DNA from: Nitrospirota bacterium
Lineage (GTDB): Bacteria > Nitrospirota > Nitrospiria > Nitrospirales > UBA8639
Length of the DNA stretch: 11,367 nucleotides
NCBI GenBank assembly: GCA_029865515.1
Contig: JAOUGQ010000084.1
Span: 1 to 11,367 of the forward strand
Direction of reading: 5' to 3'
Numbering within the stretch: the stretch's first letter is position 1; each line of letters opens with the position of its first letter. The notes under the pieces were generated by a model that was not told the DNA's origin, did no database searches, and saw only the letters and a list, made by a program, of their open reading frames with translations. The translations under genes were made by a program, and so were the position numbers. Below, one piece after another: positions 1 through 6,656 of the stretch.

Positions 1-1
1 G

Positions 2-61
2 CATGATGAACCGAAAGAGGAAAGGTCTCAAGATGACGATGTCTCGGTGGCCACGGAGTAA
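2..61 (+). CDS. C-terminal tail of an unidentified upstream gene (partial)
   Basis: An open frame enters from the left edge and ends at TAA 59-61, giving 19 residues rich in Asp, Glu, Gln and Ser (ending DDDVSVATE). I prefer this frame because the flgG ribosome site (GGGAG, 71-75) then lies outside the upstream gene, as is usual in a tight operon. In related clusters flgF often precedes flgG, but this acidic tail does not resemble the usual FlgF C-terminus, so I do not name it. The competing frame is 3-89, a basic 28-residue stretch that ends in an ATGA overlap with the flgG start. The fragment is too short to decide between them. Confidence 0.35.
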   Translation, partial: HDEPKEERSQDDDVSVATE

Positions 62-85
62 GGGGAAGAAGGGAGATTTAGCACG

Positions 86-877
86 ATGATTCGAGCGATG
101 CATACCGCTTCTACGGGCATGTTTGCCCAACAACTCAATATCGACACGATTGCGAACAATCTCGCCAATGTGAATACGACCGGGTTTAAACGAAGTCGTG
201 CTGAATTTGCGGACCTCCTGTACCAAATTTCCCGTCTACCGGGAGCCAGTGCTTCAAATGTTGGTGTATTCCCTGTCGGTATGCAGATCGGGTTAGGCGT
301 GAGGCCCGTCACGGTAGCCAAGGAATATGTGCAAGGAAGTCTCAAGCAAACCTTTAATGAGTTGGATTTGGCCATTGAAGGAGTAGGGTTTTTCCAGGTT
401 ACGCGTCCGGATGGGACCACGATGTATACCCGGGCCGGGTCCTTTAAACGCGATAGTACGGGGAATGTCGTCTCGGGAGATGGCGATCAGCTTATTCCAA
501 GCATCACCATTCCCTCCGGAGCGCTGAAGGTAGATATTGGTCAAGATGGAACGGTATCGGCGCTCTTGCCCGGAGTGTCTCAAGCCACCCAGGTGGGACA
601 AATTCAATTGGTGCGTTTCGATAATCCGTCCGGCTTGATTGCGCAAGGCAATAATTTGTTTTCAGAGAGCACTTCCTCCGGGCCTGCTCAACAGGGGACG
701 CCAGGGTTTTCCACCGGGTTTGGGAATATTCAGCAAGGATTTCTTGAAATTTCGAATGTAAATATTGCGGATGAAATGGTCAATATGATTATTGCCCAAC
801 GGGCCTATGAACTTAATGCCAAAGCTATCCAGGCATCTGATGAAATGATGCAGGTTGTGAACACGTTGAGAAGGTAG
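86..877 (+). CDS. flgG: Flagellar distal rod protein FlgG
   Basis: FlgG forms the distal rod that crosses the periplasm inside the P and L rings. It is secreted by the flagellar type III apparatus, so it has no signal peptide. The 263-residue length is typical. The N-terminus carries the rod/hook signature (residues about 8-36, with IANNLANVNTTGFKR). It is followed by the FlgG-specific segment after LLYQ (residues 44-47) with LPGA, and then QIGLGVRP. The mid-region EGVGFFQV and TRAGSF motifs and the C-terminal helix SNVNIADEMVNMI...QRAYELNAK are those of FlgG rather than FlgF or FlgE. The ATG at 86 is preceded by GGGAG at 71-75. The gene is followed within a few bases by flgA. Confidence 0.97.
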   Translation: MIRAMHTASTGMFAQQLNIDTIANNLANVNTTGFKRSRAEFADLLYQISRLPGASASNVGVFPVGMQIGLGVRPVTVAKEYVQGSLKQTFNELDLAIEGVGFFQVTRPDGTTMYTRAGSFKRDSTGNVVSGDGDQLIPSITIPSGALKVDIGQDGTVSALLPGVSQATQVGQIQLVRFDNPSGLIAQGNNLFSESTSSGPAQQGTPGFSTGFGNIQQGFLEISNVNIADEMVNMIIAQRAYELNAKAIQASDEMMQVVNTLRR

Positions 878-884
878 GTGATTG

Positions 885-1637
885 ATGACCATCATCTTGG
901 TACTTGGATTTCTGTTGGGTGGGAATGTGTGGGTGGTCGGCGAGGGGACTGCTTACGCGGAAGGGCCTGTCTCGTCCCCACGCGGGCGTACGGATATGCA
1001 ATCGGTGCGTGCTGGAGATTTTGAGCAGGTGGTCTTGGCCGAACTGACGCGCCGGTATGGCCGACCACATCATCAGTTGTCATTGCGGGTGATGTTCCCC
1101 AGTCAATTGGTTGAGGTTCCGAAGGGGAAACTCCATCTTGAGATCGGAGAATGGTCAGGGGGCGGAAGAACCGGGCGCAGGTCGTTTCGAGTCGGTGTCT
1201 TTGTGAATCAGCAATTTATTCAAACGGTCAATGTCGTGGGGGAAGTGAAGGCCCAAGCCGAAGTGGCAACTCCGATCCGATGGTTGAAGCCTAAAGACGT
1301 GGTGGCGGCCGAAGATCTCGCTTCGCTGATGGTGGATGTGCCGTCTCTGACCCATGATTTTGTCTTGGATTTTGAAGAGGCGATTGGCAAGCAAGTGTTG
1401 CGTCCGCTGCCTCCCAGACAGCCGATTCGAAAAATTATGCTGGATCATCCACCGGTCATTCATAAGGGTGATCGGGTAATGATTGAAGTCCGGAATGGAG
1501 GCCTTCTGGTTCAGACCGTGGGATTAGCCAAAGCTGCCGGTAAAGCAGGTGAGACGATTTTGGTCCAAAACCAGACATCCGGACGGGATGTGTTGGGTAC
1601 CGTCATGGCAGCCGGGCTGGTGGAGGTCGGATTTTGA
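885..1637 (+). CDS. flgA: Flagellar P-ring assembly chaperone FlgA
   Basis: FlgA is the periplasmic chaperone that helps FlgI polymerise into the P-ring around the rod. The product is about 250 residues, somewhat longer than the enteric protein (about 219). It starts with a hydrophobic signal segment ending TAYA before EGPV, a good signal peptidase I site. The C-terminal half shows the SAF-type domain (WLKPKDVVAAEDL), then IGKQVLRPLPPRQPI and the final beta region ending DVLGTVMAAGLVEVGF, typical of FlgA. The start is either ATG 885 or the adjacent TTG 882. An in-frame TGA at 879-881 rules out anything further upstream. The AGGTAGG just before serves both, and I prefer the ATG. Unusually, the signal peptide has no Lys or Arg before its hydrophobic core. 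The stop overlaps the flgH start by four bases. Confidence 0.93.
   Translation: MTIILVLGFLLGGNVWVVGEGTAYAEGPVSSPRGRTDMQSVRAGDFEQVVLAELTRRYGRPHHQLSLRVMFPSQLVEVPKGKLHLEIGEWSGGGRTGRRSFRVGVFVNQQFIQTVNVVGEVKAQAEVATPIRWLKPKDVVAAEDLASLMVDVPSLTHDFVLDFEEAIGKQVLRPLPPRQPIRKIMLDHPPVIHKGDRVMIEVRNGGLLVQTVGLAKAAGKAGETILVQNQTSGRDVLGTVMAAGLVEVGF
1622..1626 (+). promoter_or_regulatory. Ribosome binding site fixing the TTG start of flgH
   Basis: GGAGG lies seven bases before TTG 1634, inside the end of flgA. The next in-frame ATG (1652) has no comparable site. Starting at the ATG would also remove most of the N-terminal charged region of the lipoprotein signal. This supports a TTG start coupled to flgA termination. 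Confidence 0.7.
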
Positions 1638-2335
1638 GAACGCCAACCTTTATGGCCAGGCTCGGGGTGTGGGGAGTCATCTTGCTGGTGATCATGAGTA
1701 GCTGGACGGGCTGTGCCTTACCAAAGAAGGCGACGCAGGTCGAAACCGACCCGATTGTCTTTGAAAAGGATCAGCCGTCCTCGCTGGGTTCGTTGTGGGA
1801 TCCAGGGAATGGGCGTGCGTTCATGTTTGAGGATCGAAGGGCCAGCCGGGTCGGGGACATCGTCGTCGTGCAGATTGTGGAACAGCACAAAGGCTCCAAG
1901 AAAGCCAATACGAAAGCGGATCGAGAAGCCAGCCTTTCAGCTGGAGTTAGTGGAGGACTCTTTGGGATTAGTAGCCTCATGGAAAAATTTGCTGAATATT
2001 TCAATGTTGATGCCGGTACCTCAAATGCATTTGAAGGAGACGGATCGACCAGTCGGGAAGATACCTTGACCGGCACCATTGCCGCGAAAGTTATTGAAGT
2101 GTTTCCGAACGGCGACCTCCGGATTCAGGGAAAACGGGAAGTGACGGTCAATAGTGAAAAACAAACGATGATCATTAAAGGCATTGTCCGCCGCATCGAT
2201 CTTGATACGCAGAACATGGTTCTGTCATCCGCAGTTGCCGATGCAGAAATTGCCTATACCGGCTTAGGAGTGGTGGACGATGTCCAGAGACCGGGGTGGG
2301 CTACCAGAATTTTTGACTGGATTACGCCGTTTTAG
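1634..2335 (+). CDS. flgH: Flagellar L-ring lipoprotein FlgH
   Basis: FlgH builds the outer-membrane L-ring that acts as a bushing for the rod, so its presence marks a diderm cell. At 233 residues it matches the family length. The N-terminus has Arg residues, a hydrophobic core (residues about 10-23) and a lipobox-like WTGC with the lipidated Cys at residue 27. Trp at the -3 position is atypical, but TGC is acceptable. Family hallmarks include SLGSLWDPGNGRAFMFEDRRA, RVGDIVVVQIVE, the GDLRIQGKREVTVN segment, and the C-terminal stretch with DLDTQNMVLSS, IAYTGLGVVDDVQRPGW and a terminal Phe. The start is TTG, overlapping the flgA stop, so translation is probably coupled. Confidence 0.96.
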   Translation: MRTPTFMARLGVWGVILLVIMSSWTGCALPKKATQVETDPIVFEKDQPSSLGSLWDPGNGRAFMFEDRRASRVGDIVVVQIVEQHKGSKKANTKADREASLSAGVSGGLFGISSLMEKFAEYFNVDAGTSNAFEGDGSTSREDTLTGTIAAKVIEVFPNGDLRIQGKREVTVNSEKQTMIIKGIVRRIDLDTQNMVLSSAVADAEIAYTGLGVVDDVQRPGWATRIFDWITPF

Positions 2336-2384
2336 ATTATTGGGCCGGGTCTTTTGTCAATTGTCTACTTAACAGGAGAGTGCT

Positions 2385-3593
2385 GTGATCCGTCGATCTC
2401 CCCTGATGAATAGAAGAAAAACTGTAAACAGAATCGGGCGGCCATGGCTGTCCCGGTGGGGAGTGCTATTGGTCTGGATTAGTGGATGGCTCATGGTCAG
2501 TGCCGGGGCATTAACCGCCCCTGGGGAAATTCAGGCGGCTCGTATTAAAGATATCGCTTCGGTTGAAGGGGTTCGAGAGAACCAATTGATCGGTTATGGC
2601 CTGGTTGTCGGGTTGGACCGCACCGGTGATTCGGTCGTGGGTGGCCAATTTACCGCGCAAGCCATTATTTCGATGTTGAATACCATGGGGATCAATCTCA
2701 AAATTGATCCCATTCAGTTACTAACTCGAAATACCGCGTCGGTGATGGTGACCGCCAAACTGCCACCGTTTGCTCGTCCCGGCATGAAATTGGATGTGCA
2801 GGTCTCTTCGATGGCTAATGCGAAAAGCTTGAAAGGGGGAACGCTGTTGTTGACCCCACTCAAAGCGGCCAATCAGCAGGTGTATGCCGTCGCGCAAGGG
2901 CCGATTTCGACCTCAGGATTCGAAGCGGGGGATGGCGGGACTTCAGTGGTCAAAAACCAGCAATCCGGAGGGATTATCCCTGGTGGAGGCATAGTTGAGC
3001 GAGCCGTGGATTTGGATATTAAATCGTGGGACAAATTTTCCTTGACGATGCATCAGGCTGATTTCATCACTGCCTTGCGAGTGTCCGAAGCCATTAATGC
3101 CCATCTTGGTGATGGGGTAGCCTCGGCGGTCAGTTCCGGCCAGATCCAAGTGGGGGTTCCTGACCGGTTCCAGGGCAAAATTGTCCAAATGATTGCCGCA
3201 GTGGAAGGGCTGGACGTGAATGTAGACGTCCGGGCGAAGGTCGTTGTGAACGAGCGGACGGGAACGATTGTCATGGGTGAGCATGTCCGGCTGGCCAGTA
3301 TGGCGATTTCGCATGGAAGTTTGACGATTAAAATTAAGACCCGGTTTGATGTGTCCCAACCGGAAGCGCCAGGACTCATTGGATCGGCTGCAGGGAATAC
3401 CGTGGTGACTCCTAGAGTGGATACGGAAGCCGAAGAGGATAAGAATCGGGTTATTCAGGTCGATGGATCTGTGACTCTTGGAGACCTGGTCAAGGCCCTG
3501 AATTCGGTCGGGGTGACGCCTCGTGACCTGGTTGCCGTGCTGACGGCGGCCAAAGCGGCAGGGGCTCTCCAGGCCGACTTGGAGTTGATCTAA
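2385..3593 (+). CDS. flgI: Flagellar P-ring protein FlgI
   Basis: FlgI polymerises around the distal rod in the peptidoglycan layer to make the P-ring. The product is 402 residues, about 35 longer than the enteric protein. Nearly all of the excess is an Arg-rich N-region before the signal peptide core (residues 26-44). Cleavage is likely near IQA|ARIKDIA (residues 49-57). The mature start RIKDIASVEGVRENQLIGYG, the VMVTAKLPPFARPG region, the GGIIPGGGIVER loop, and the C-terminal LGDLVKALNSVGVTPRDLV helix are diagnostic. The start is GTG 2385 with AGGAGAG at 2374-2380. The ATG at 2406 is an alternative that would still leave a signal peptide. The protein contains no cysteine, unlike enteric FlgI, which uses a disulfide. 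Confidence 0.97.
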   Translation: MIRRSPLMNRRKTVNRIGRPWLSRWGVLLVWISGWLMVSAGALTAPGEIQAARIKDIASVEGVRENQLIGYGLVVGLDRTGDSVVGGQFTAQAIISMLNTMGINLKIDPIQLLTRNTASVMVTAKLPPFARPGMKLDVQVSSMANAKSLKGGTLLLTPLKAANQQVYAVAQGPISTSGFEAGDGGTSVVKNQQSGGIIPGGGIVERAVDLDIKSWDKFSLTMHQADFITALRVSEAINAHLGDGVASAVSSGQIQVGVPDRFQGKIVQMIAAVEGLDVNVDVRAKVVVNERTGTIVMGEHVRLASMAISHGSLTIKIKTRFDVSQPEAPGLIGSAAGNTVVTPRVDTEAEEDKNRVIQVDGSVTLGDLVKALNSVGVTPRDLVAVLTAAKAAGALQADLELI

Positions 3594-3652
3594 AACCGGA
3601 TTTTACTAGAGAAGGCTTTGCCGATGACTGTCTTCCTGCAAGAGAGCATTAC

Positions 3653-4012
3653 ATGATTCATGACATTCCTCCTCCTTTGGATAGCACGGGTCTCTCCCAT
3701 AGCCTATCAAAGGGGAGGGTGGATCAAGTAGAGCAATCAGCCCGCCGAGGGGAATTGTTACGGGCCAGTCAGGAGTTCGAATCCTATTTCCTGGCATATT
3801 TAATGAAAGTGATGCGGGAAACCGTCCCGAAAGGGGCGTTGACGGAGAATCGCATGGGGGACATGTTTAATTCCTTTTATGATGAGGAAATAGGCAAACG
3901 GGCGGCTCAAGCGGGAGGGATCGGTCTTTCTGCCTATGTGTTGGACTCGGTTGCCCGTAATGAAGACCTCATGCGTCCTACCATATCAGATCCGTCTTCT
4001 ATGAAATCTTAA
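3653..4012 (+). CDS. flgJ: Short FlgJ: rod-binding (rod cap) domain only
   Basis: FlgJ caps the growing rod in the periplasm. This 119-residue protein contains only the N-terminal rod-binding domain: LLRASQEFESYFLAYLMKVM (about residues 32-51), then the NRMGDMFNSFYDEEIGKRAA segment and GGIGLSAYVLDSV. The C-terminal muramidase domain found in enteric FlgJ is absent, not truncated. The reading frame closes cleanly after a low-complexity polar tail. Peptidoglycan opening must therefore be done by a separate enzyme encoded elsewhere, as is known for other lineages with single-domain FlgJ. ATG 3653 has only a weak AGAGAG upstream. A ten-codon frame beginning at ATG 3624 ends in an ATGA overlap with it, so coupled initiation is possible. 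Confidence 0.9.
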   Translation: MIHDIPPPLDSTGLSHSLSKGRVDQVEQSARRGELLRASQEFESYFLAYLMKVMRETVPKGALTENRMGDMFNSFYDEEIGKRAAQAGGIGLSAYVLDSVARNEDLMRPTISDPSSMKS

Positions 4013-4021
4013 GAGGTTTTG

Positions 4022-4049
4022 TAAAGTTTAATGGTGTTACCTCCGATAC
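4022..4049 (+). promoter_or_regulatory. Predicted sigma-28 (FliA) promoter of flgM
   Basis: TAAAGTTT at 4022-4029 is identical to the -35 consensus of the enteric flagellar sigma-28. TCCGATAC at 4042-4049 matches six of eight positions of the GCCGATAA -10 element. The gap between the two is 12 bases, against the usual 11. It lies in the 61-base gap between flgJ and flgM. The implied transcription start (about 4055-4057) would leave a leader of about 18 bases containing the flgM ribosome site. Promotion of flgM, and of flgN, flgK and flgL behind it, by sigma-28 agrees with class III control in other flagellar systems. Confidence 0.7.
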
Positions 4050-4059
4050 ATATAAGGAA

Positions 4060-4064
4060 GGAGG
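4060..4064 (+). promoter_or_regulatory. Ribosome binding site choosing the flgM start
   Basis: GGAGG ends nine bases before ATG 4074 but only one base before the out-of-frame ATG 4066. It therefore supports translation of the FlgM frame from 4074 and argues against the competing frame that begins at 4066. Confidence 0.7.
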
Positions 4065-4073
4065 CATGACGCC

Positions 4074-4391
4074 ATGGAGATACAGGGCCTTGATCCCAGT
4101 GGAGAGCTGGGGAAACTGTTCTTTCAAATTCAATCCAAAGATATTCATGCGAAGGAGAGCAGCTCATCACGGACCACTCAACGTCATTTTTCAGGAGACG
4201 CGGTGGATCTGTCTGTCTTGGCGCAGGAAATACGAGACTATTCTTCTCGTGCGTCCCAGGTTCCTGAGCTCAGAGAGGATAAAATTCAGCGTATTCAGCA
4301 GGCGTTGGAGAAAGGGACTGAATTGGCGACATCCAGTCAGGTGGCTGAGGCTATTTCACGAGAGACGATTCTTAACGCCTTGGGTTCGTAA
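4074..4391 (+). CDS. flgM: Negative regulator of flagellin synthesis FlgM (anti-sigma-28)
   Basis: FlgM binds and inhibits sigma-28 (FliA) until the hook-basal body is complete. It is then exported through the flagellar channel, which releases the sigma factor. The 105-residue protein has the expected layout: a polar, probably disordered N-terminal half, then the sigma-binding helical C-terminal half. The latter carries DAVDLSVLAQEI (about residues 43-54), VPELREDKIQRIQQAL and ATSSQVAEAISRETIL. These match the DxVxLS and VRxxKVxxIKxAI patterns of the family. It sits directly behind a predicted sigma-28 promoter, which would let its target drive its own inhibitor, and it is followed by flgN after 33 bases. 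Confidence 0.93.
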   Translation: MEIQGLDPSGELGKLFFQIQSKDIHAKESSSSRTTQRHFSGDAVDLSVLAQEIRDYSSRASQVPELREDKIQRIQQALEKGTELATSSQVAEAISRETILNALGS

Positions 4392-4424
4392 TCACCTACT
4401 CTTCATAAGGGGAATGGCTGCTCG

Positions 4425-4922
4425 ATGAATCATCCCCAACACGCGACGTGGGAGCGCCTTTTGACACTGTTAGCCGAGGCTCAGTCCTTGTTTCAGGAAT
4501 ATGTTTCCCTGCTTTCTCATGAAGAGCGAACCCTACGGATCATGGATCGGCAAGGACTGACCGATGTAAACAGTCAAAAAGAACAAGTTTTGGATGCCAT
4601 GTGCCGATTAGAACAGCAGGTTGAGCGAGAGCTTCGACAGCTTGGGGGACCTGAAGTTCACGAGTCTATTCGGAGCTGGTTGCAGAAGGCTCGAGATCCT
4701 CGCGCGCAATCGGCTCATGGCCTGTTGACCGAACTTCTTCGTCTGGCAGACACGATCCAGAAGCAAGGCAAAAAGAATGAATCCTTGATTCGGCGAATCC
4801 AGCACAGGGTCGGTGAGGCGATTCATTTCATGTATACAGGGGTGGGAACAGGTCCGGTGTATCAGGGATCCGGGACATTGAATTTTCCTTCAGTCCCAAG
4901 CTCGGTCCATCTCCAGGGATAG
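4425..4922 (+). CDS. flgN: Flagellar export chaperone FlgN
   Basis: FlgN is the cytoplasmic chaperone that binds the C-terminal helices of FlgK and FlgL and brings them to the export gate. The 165-residue protein is almost entirely helical by composition. It shows the usual FlgN pattern: an N-terminal amphipathic helix with LLAEAQSLFQEYVSLLSHEE (about residues 14-33), then a spaced hydrophobic helix with SQKEQVLDAMCRLEQQVERE and a third helix ending KKNESLIRRIQHRV. Sequence conservation in this family is low, so the call rests mostly on size, helical layout and position immediately before flgK (seven-base gap). The ATG at 4425 has AAGGGGA upstream at slightly long spacing. Confidence 0.85.
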   Translation: MNHPQHATWERLLTLLAEAQSLFQEYVSLLSHEERTLRIMDRQGLTDVNSQKEQVLDAMCRLEQQVERELRQLGGPEVHESIRSWLQKARDPRAQSAHGLLTELLRLADTIQKQGKKNESLIRRIQHRVGEAIHFMYTGVGTGPVYQGSGTLNFPSVPSSVHLQG

Positions 4923-4929
4923 GAGACTT

Positions 4930-6576
4930 ATGGCGGGCATCAGTCACATCTTCAATATCGCGCGTTCAGGAATTCAGGCCAGCCAACAGGGCCTGGCGAC
5001 CACTTCCCATAACATCACCAATATCAATACCAAAGGCTATTCCAGGCAGGAAGTCGTTCTTGAAACGAAGCGGCCGGACGAAGGGACGATCGGGAGCGGC
5101 GTACAGGTTGGCGCGATTCGTCGGACTGTCGATTCGTTTCTGGAAAATCAGTTGACCGCCGTCAATGAAGACATGGGATACATTACCGCCAGGAATAATT
5201 TCCTGGTTCAAACTGATGGGCTTTTTTCGGAAACGGAACAGTCTGGAGTTTCTTATAGTCTCACAGAGTTCTTTAACGCATTGCGAGATGTCACCACAAA
5301 CCCGGAAAGTACCATTCAACGCACCGTGCTACTGGCAAAAGCGGGATCCCTCACGGATGCGTTTGTGACTCAAGCACAAGGCTTGAATCAGATACGGTCG
5401 GACGCCGATGGAGAAATCAGTCGTCATGTAGAGACTATTAATGGGTTAACAGTGCGGATTGCGTCCTTAAATGATGAAATTTTTAAAGCGGAATCCAGTG
5501 GACGTGAAGCCCCAGATTTACGGGACCAACGAGGGGTCCTCATTAATGGACTGGCGGAGTTAGTCGATATTGAACAAGTGACCATGAGGGATGGCATCGG
5601 AATCAATGTTGGTGGGCAACTTTTAGTAGGTGGCAATCATGCGAATGCGTTGTCGACCGAACCGGATCCGGACAACCCTCCGCTGCATAATGTGACCTTC
5701 GTGCGCAGTGACGGGAGTGAGATTCCAATTTCCAACAAAATTCATGGAGGGAAAATCGGAGGGTTACTCGCCCTTCGGGATGGGGATATTGTGGCATTCC
5801 AGGACCGCGTCGATCGCTTGGCCGCTGTCTTGACCAATGAATTTAATCAACAGCATCAATCCGGATTTGCGTTGGATGGGTCCACGAATAATGCGTTCTT
5901 TTCCGCTTTAGCGCCCCAAGTCCCTCTGGCCAGTGACCGGAATACCGGGAGCGCCATTGGTAGTTCCCTGACCATTGCGGATCCTACCCTCCTGACTTTT
6001 CAGAATTATGAAGTCCAGTTTACGGGGTCCTCGGCCTATTCGGTGGTCAATACGGCGACGGGAGCCACTGTGACCTCTGGTGCGTATACCTCCGGATCAC
6101 CGATTAGCTTTGATGGGTTAGATGTTGTGATCACAGGTACAGCCGCATTAGGAGACGTTTTTTCCCTTAGTGCTCAAAAAGGCGCAGCTCAACGATTTGG
6201 GGTGACGTTGTCCAATACTGACAAGATCGCGGCTGCCTCCACGGCGGCAGGGATTCCAGGTGATAATACCAATGCGCTAGCTCTGGTAGGTATTCATACG
6301 AATCGGCAGGTCGATCTTGGGAATGTGACACTCAACGATTACCACACGATTACTATAGGGGATGTGGGGAGTGCCACCCAGGAATCCGAATTGGCGTTAA
6401 TTAGTAAAAACCTCGAGGCTGATCAATTGACTGCCTTGCGAGAAAGTGTCTCTGGTGTGTCATTGGATGAGGAATTGACGAATCTTCTCAGTTTTCAGCG
6501 ATCATTCGAAGCCTCCGCTCGGATGATTACGGTCGCCGATGAATTAATGCAGACTATCTTGGCAATGGGTGGGTAA
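4930..6576 (+). CDS. flgK: Flagellar hook-associated protein 1 FlgK
   Basis: FlgK forms the first hook-filament junction layer. It is exported by the flagellar type III system with FlgN as chaperone. The 548-residue length is normal. The N-terminal helix pair carries the axial-protein signature (IARSGIQASQQGLATTSHNI, then TNINTKGYSRQEV). It is followed by FlgK-specific SGVQVGAIRRTVDSFLENQL and a mid-region with GGKIGGLLALRDGDI. The C-terminus SGVSLDEELTNLLSFQRSFE and ARMITVADELMQTIL is diagnostic. Residues about 340-417 form a beta-rich surface module that is also present in FlgL downstream. Translation starts at ATG 4930 with AGGAG a few bases upstream. Confidence 0.97.
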   Translation: MAGISHIFNIARSGIQASQQGLATTSHNITNINTKGYSRQEVVLETKRPDEGTIGSGVQVGAIRRTVDSFLENQLTAVNEDMGYITARNNFLVQTDGLFSETEQSGVSYSLTEFFNALRDVTTNPESTIQRTVLLAKAGSLTDAFVTQAQGLNQIRSDADGEISRHVETINGLTVRIASLNDEIFKAESSGREAPDLRDQRGVLINGLAELVDIEQVTMRDGIGINVGGQLLVGGNHANALSTEPDPDNPPLHNVTFVRSDGSEIPISNKIHGGKIGGLLALRDGDIVAFQDRVDRLAAVLTNEFNQQHQSGFALDGSTNNAFFSALAPQVPLASDRNTGSAIGSSLTIADPTLLTFQNYEVQFTGSSAYSVVNTATGATVTSGAYTSGSPISFDGLDVVITGTAALGDVFSLSAQKGAAQRFGVTLSNTDKIAAASTAAGIPGDNTNALALVGIHTNRQVDLGNVTLNDYHTITIGDVGSATQESELALISKNLEADQLTALRESVSGVSLDEELTNLLSFQRSFEASARMITVADELMQTILAMGG

Positions 6577-6582
6577 CGTTGT

Positions 6583-6597
6583 TGTTTGAGACAAACA
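6583..6597 (+). repeat. Small perfect inverted repeat between flgK and flgL
   Basis: TGTTTG-AGA-CAAACA is a six-base-pair stem with a three-base loop, located seven bases after the flgK stop. No run of T follows, so it is not a classical Rho-independent terminator. It could be a protective or processing hairpin in the operon transcript, but at this length chance is also possible. Confidence 0.35.
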
Positions 6598-6656
6598 CCT
6601 GTGGAAGGTGGGATTGATGAAAGATCGAAGTAAGTCACAAAAAGTGGAGCAAGCCT

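Noticed and set aside
2385..2460. Twin-arginine export signal at the FlgI N-terminus
   Set aside because: There are RR pairs, but the surrounding residues do not fit the S/T-RR-x-F-L-K pattern. FlgI is a known Sec substrate.
3601..3627. GCCGATGA before flgJ as a second sigma-28 -10 element
   Set aside because: It matches seven of eight -10 bases, but no TAAA-like -35 element lies at the required distance.
4066..4428. 120-codon plus-strand frame covering all of flgM and ending in an ATGA overlap with flgN
   Set aside because: The GGAGG is only one base before its ATG, the predicted protein has no recognisable family pattern and is rich in Arg and Trp as shadow frames often are, and the overlapping FlgM frame is clearly conserved.
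6534..6541. GCCGATGA near the end of flgK as a sigma-28 promoter for flgL
   Set aside because: It encodes the conserved VADEL of FlgK, and there is no -35 element upstream.
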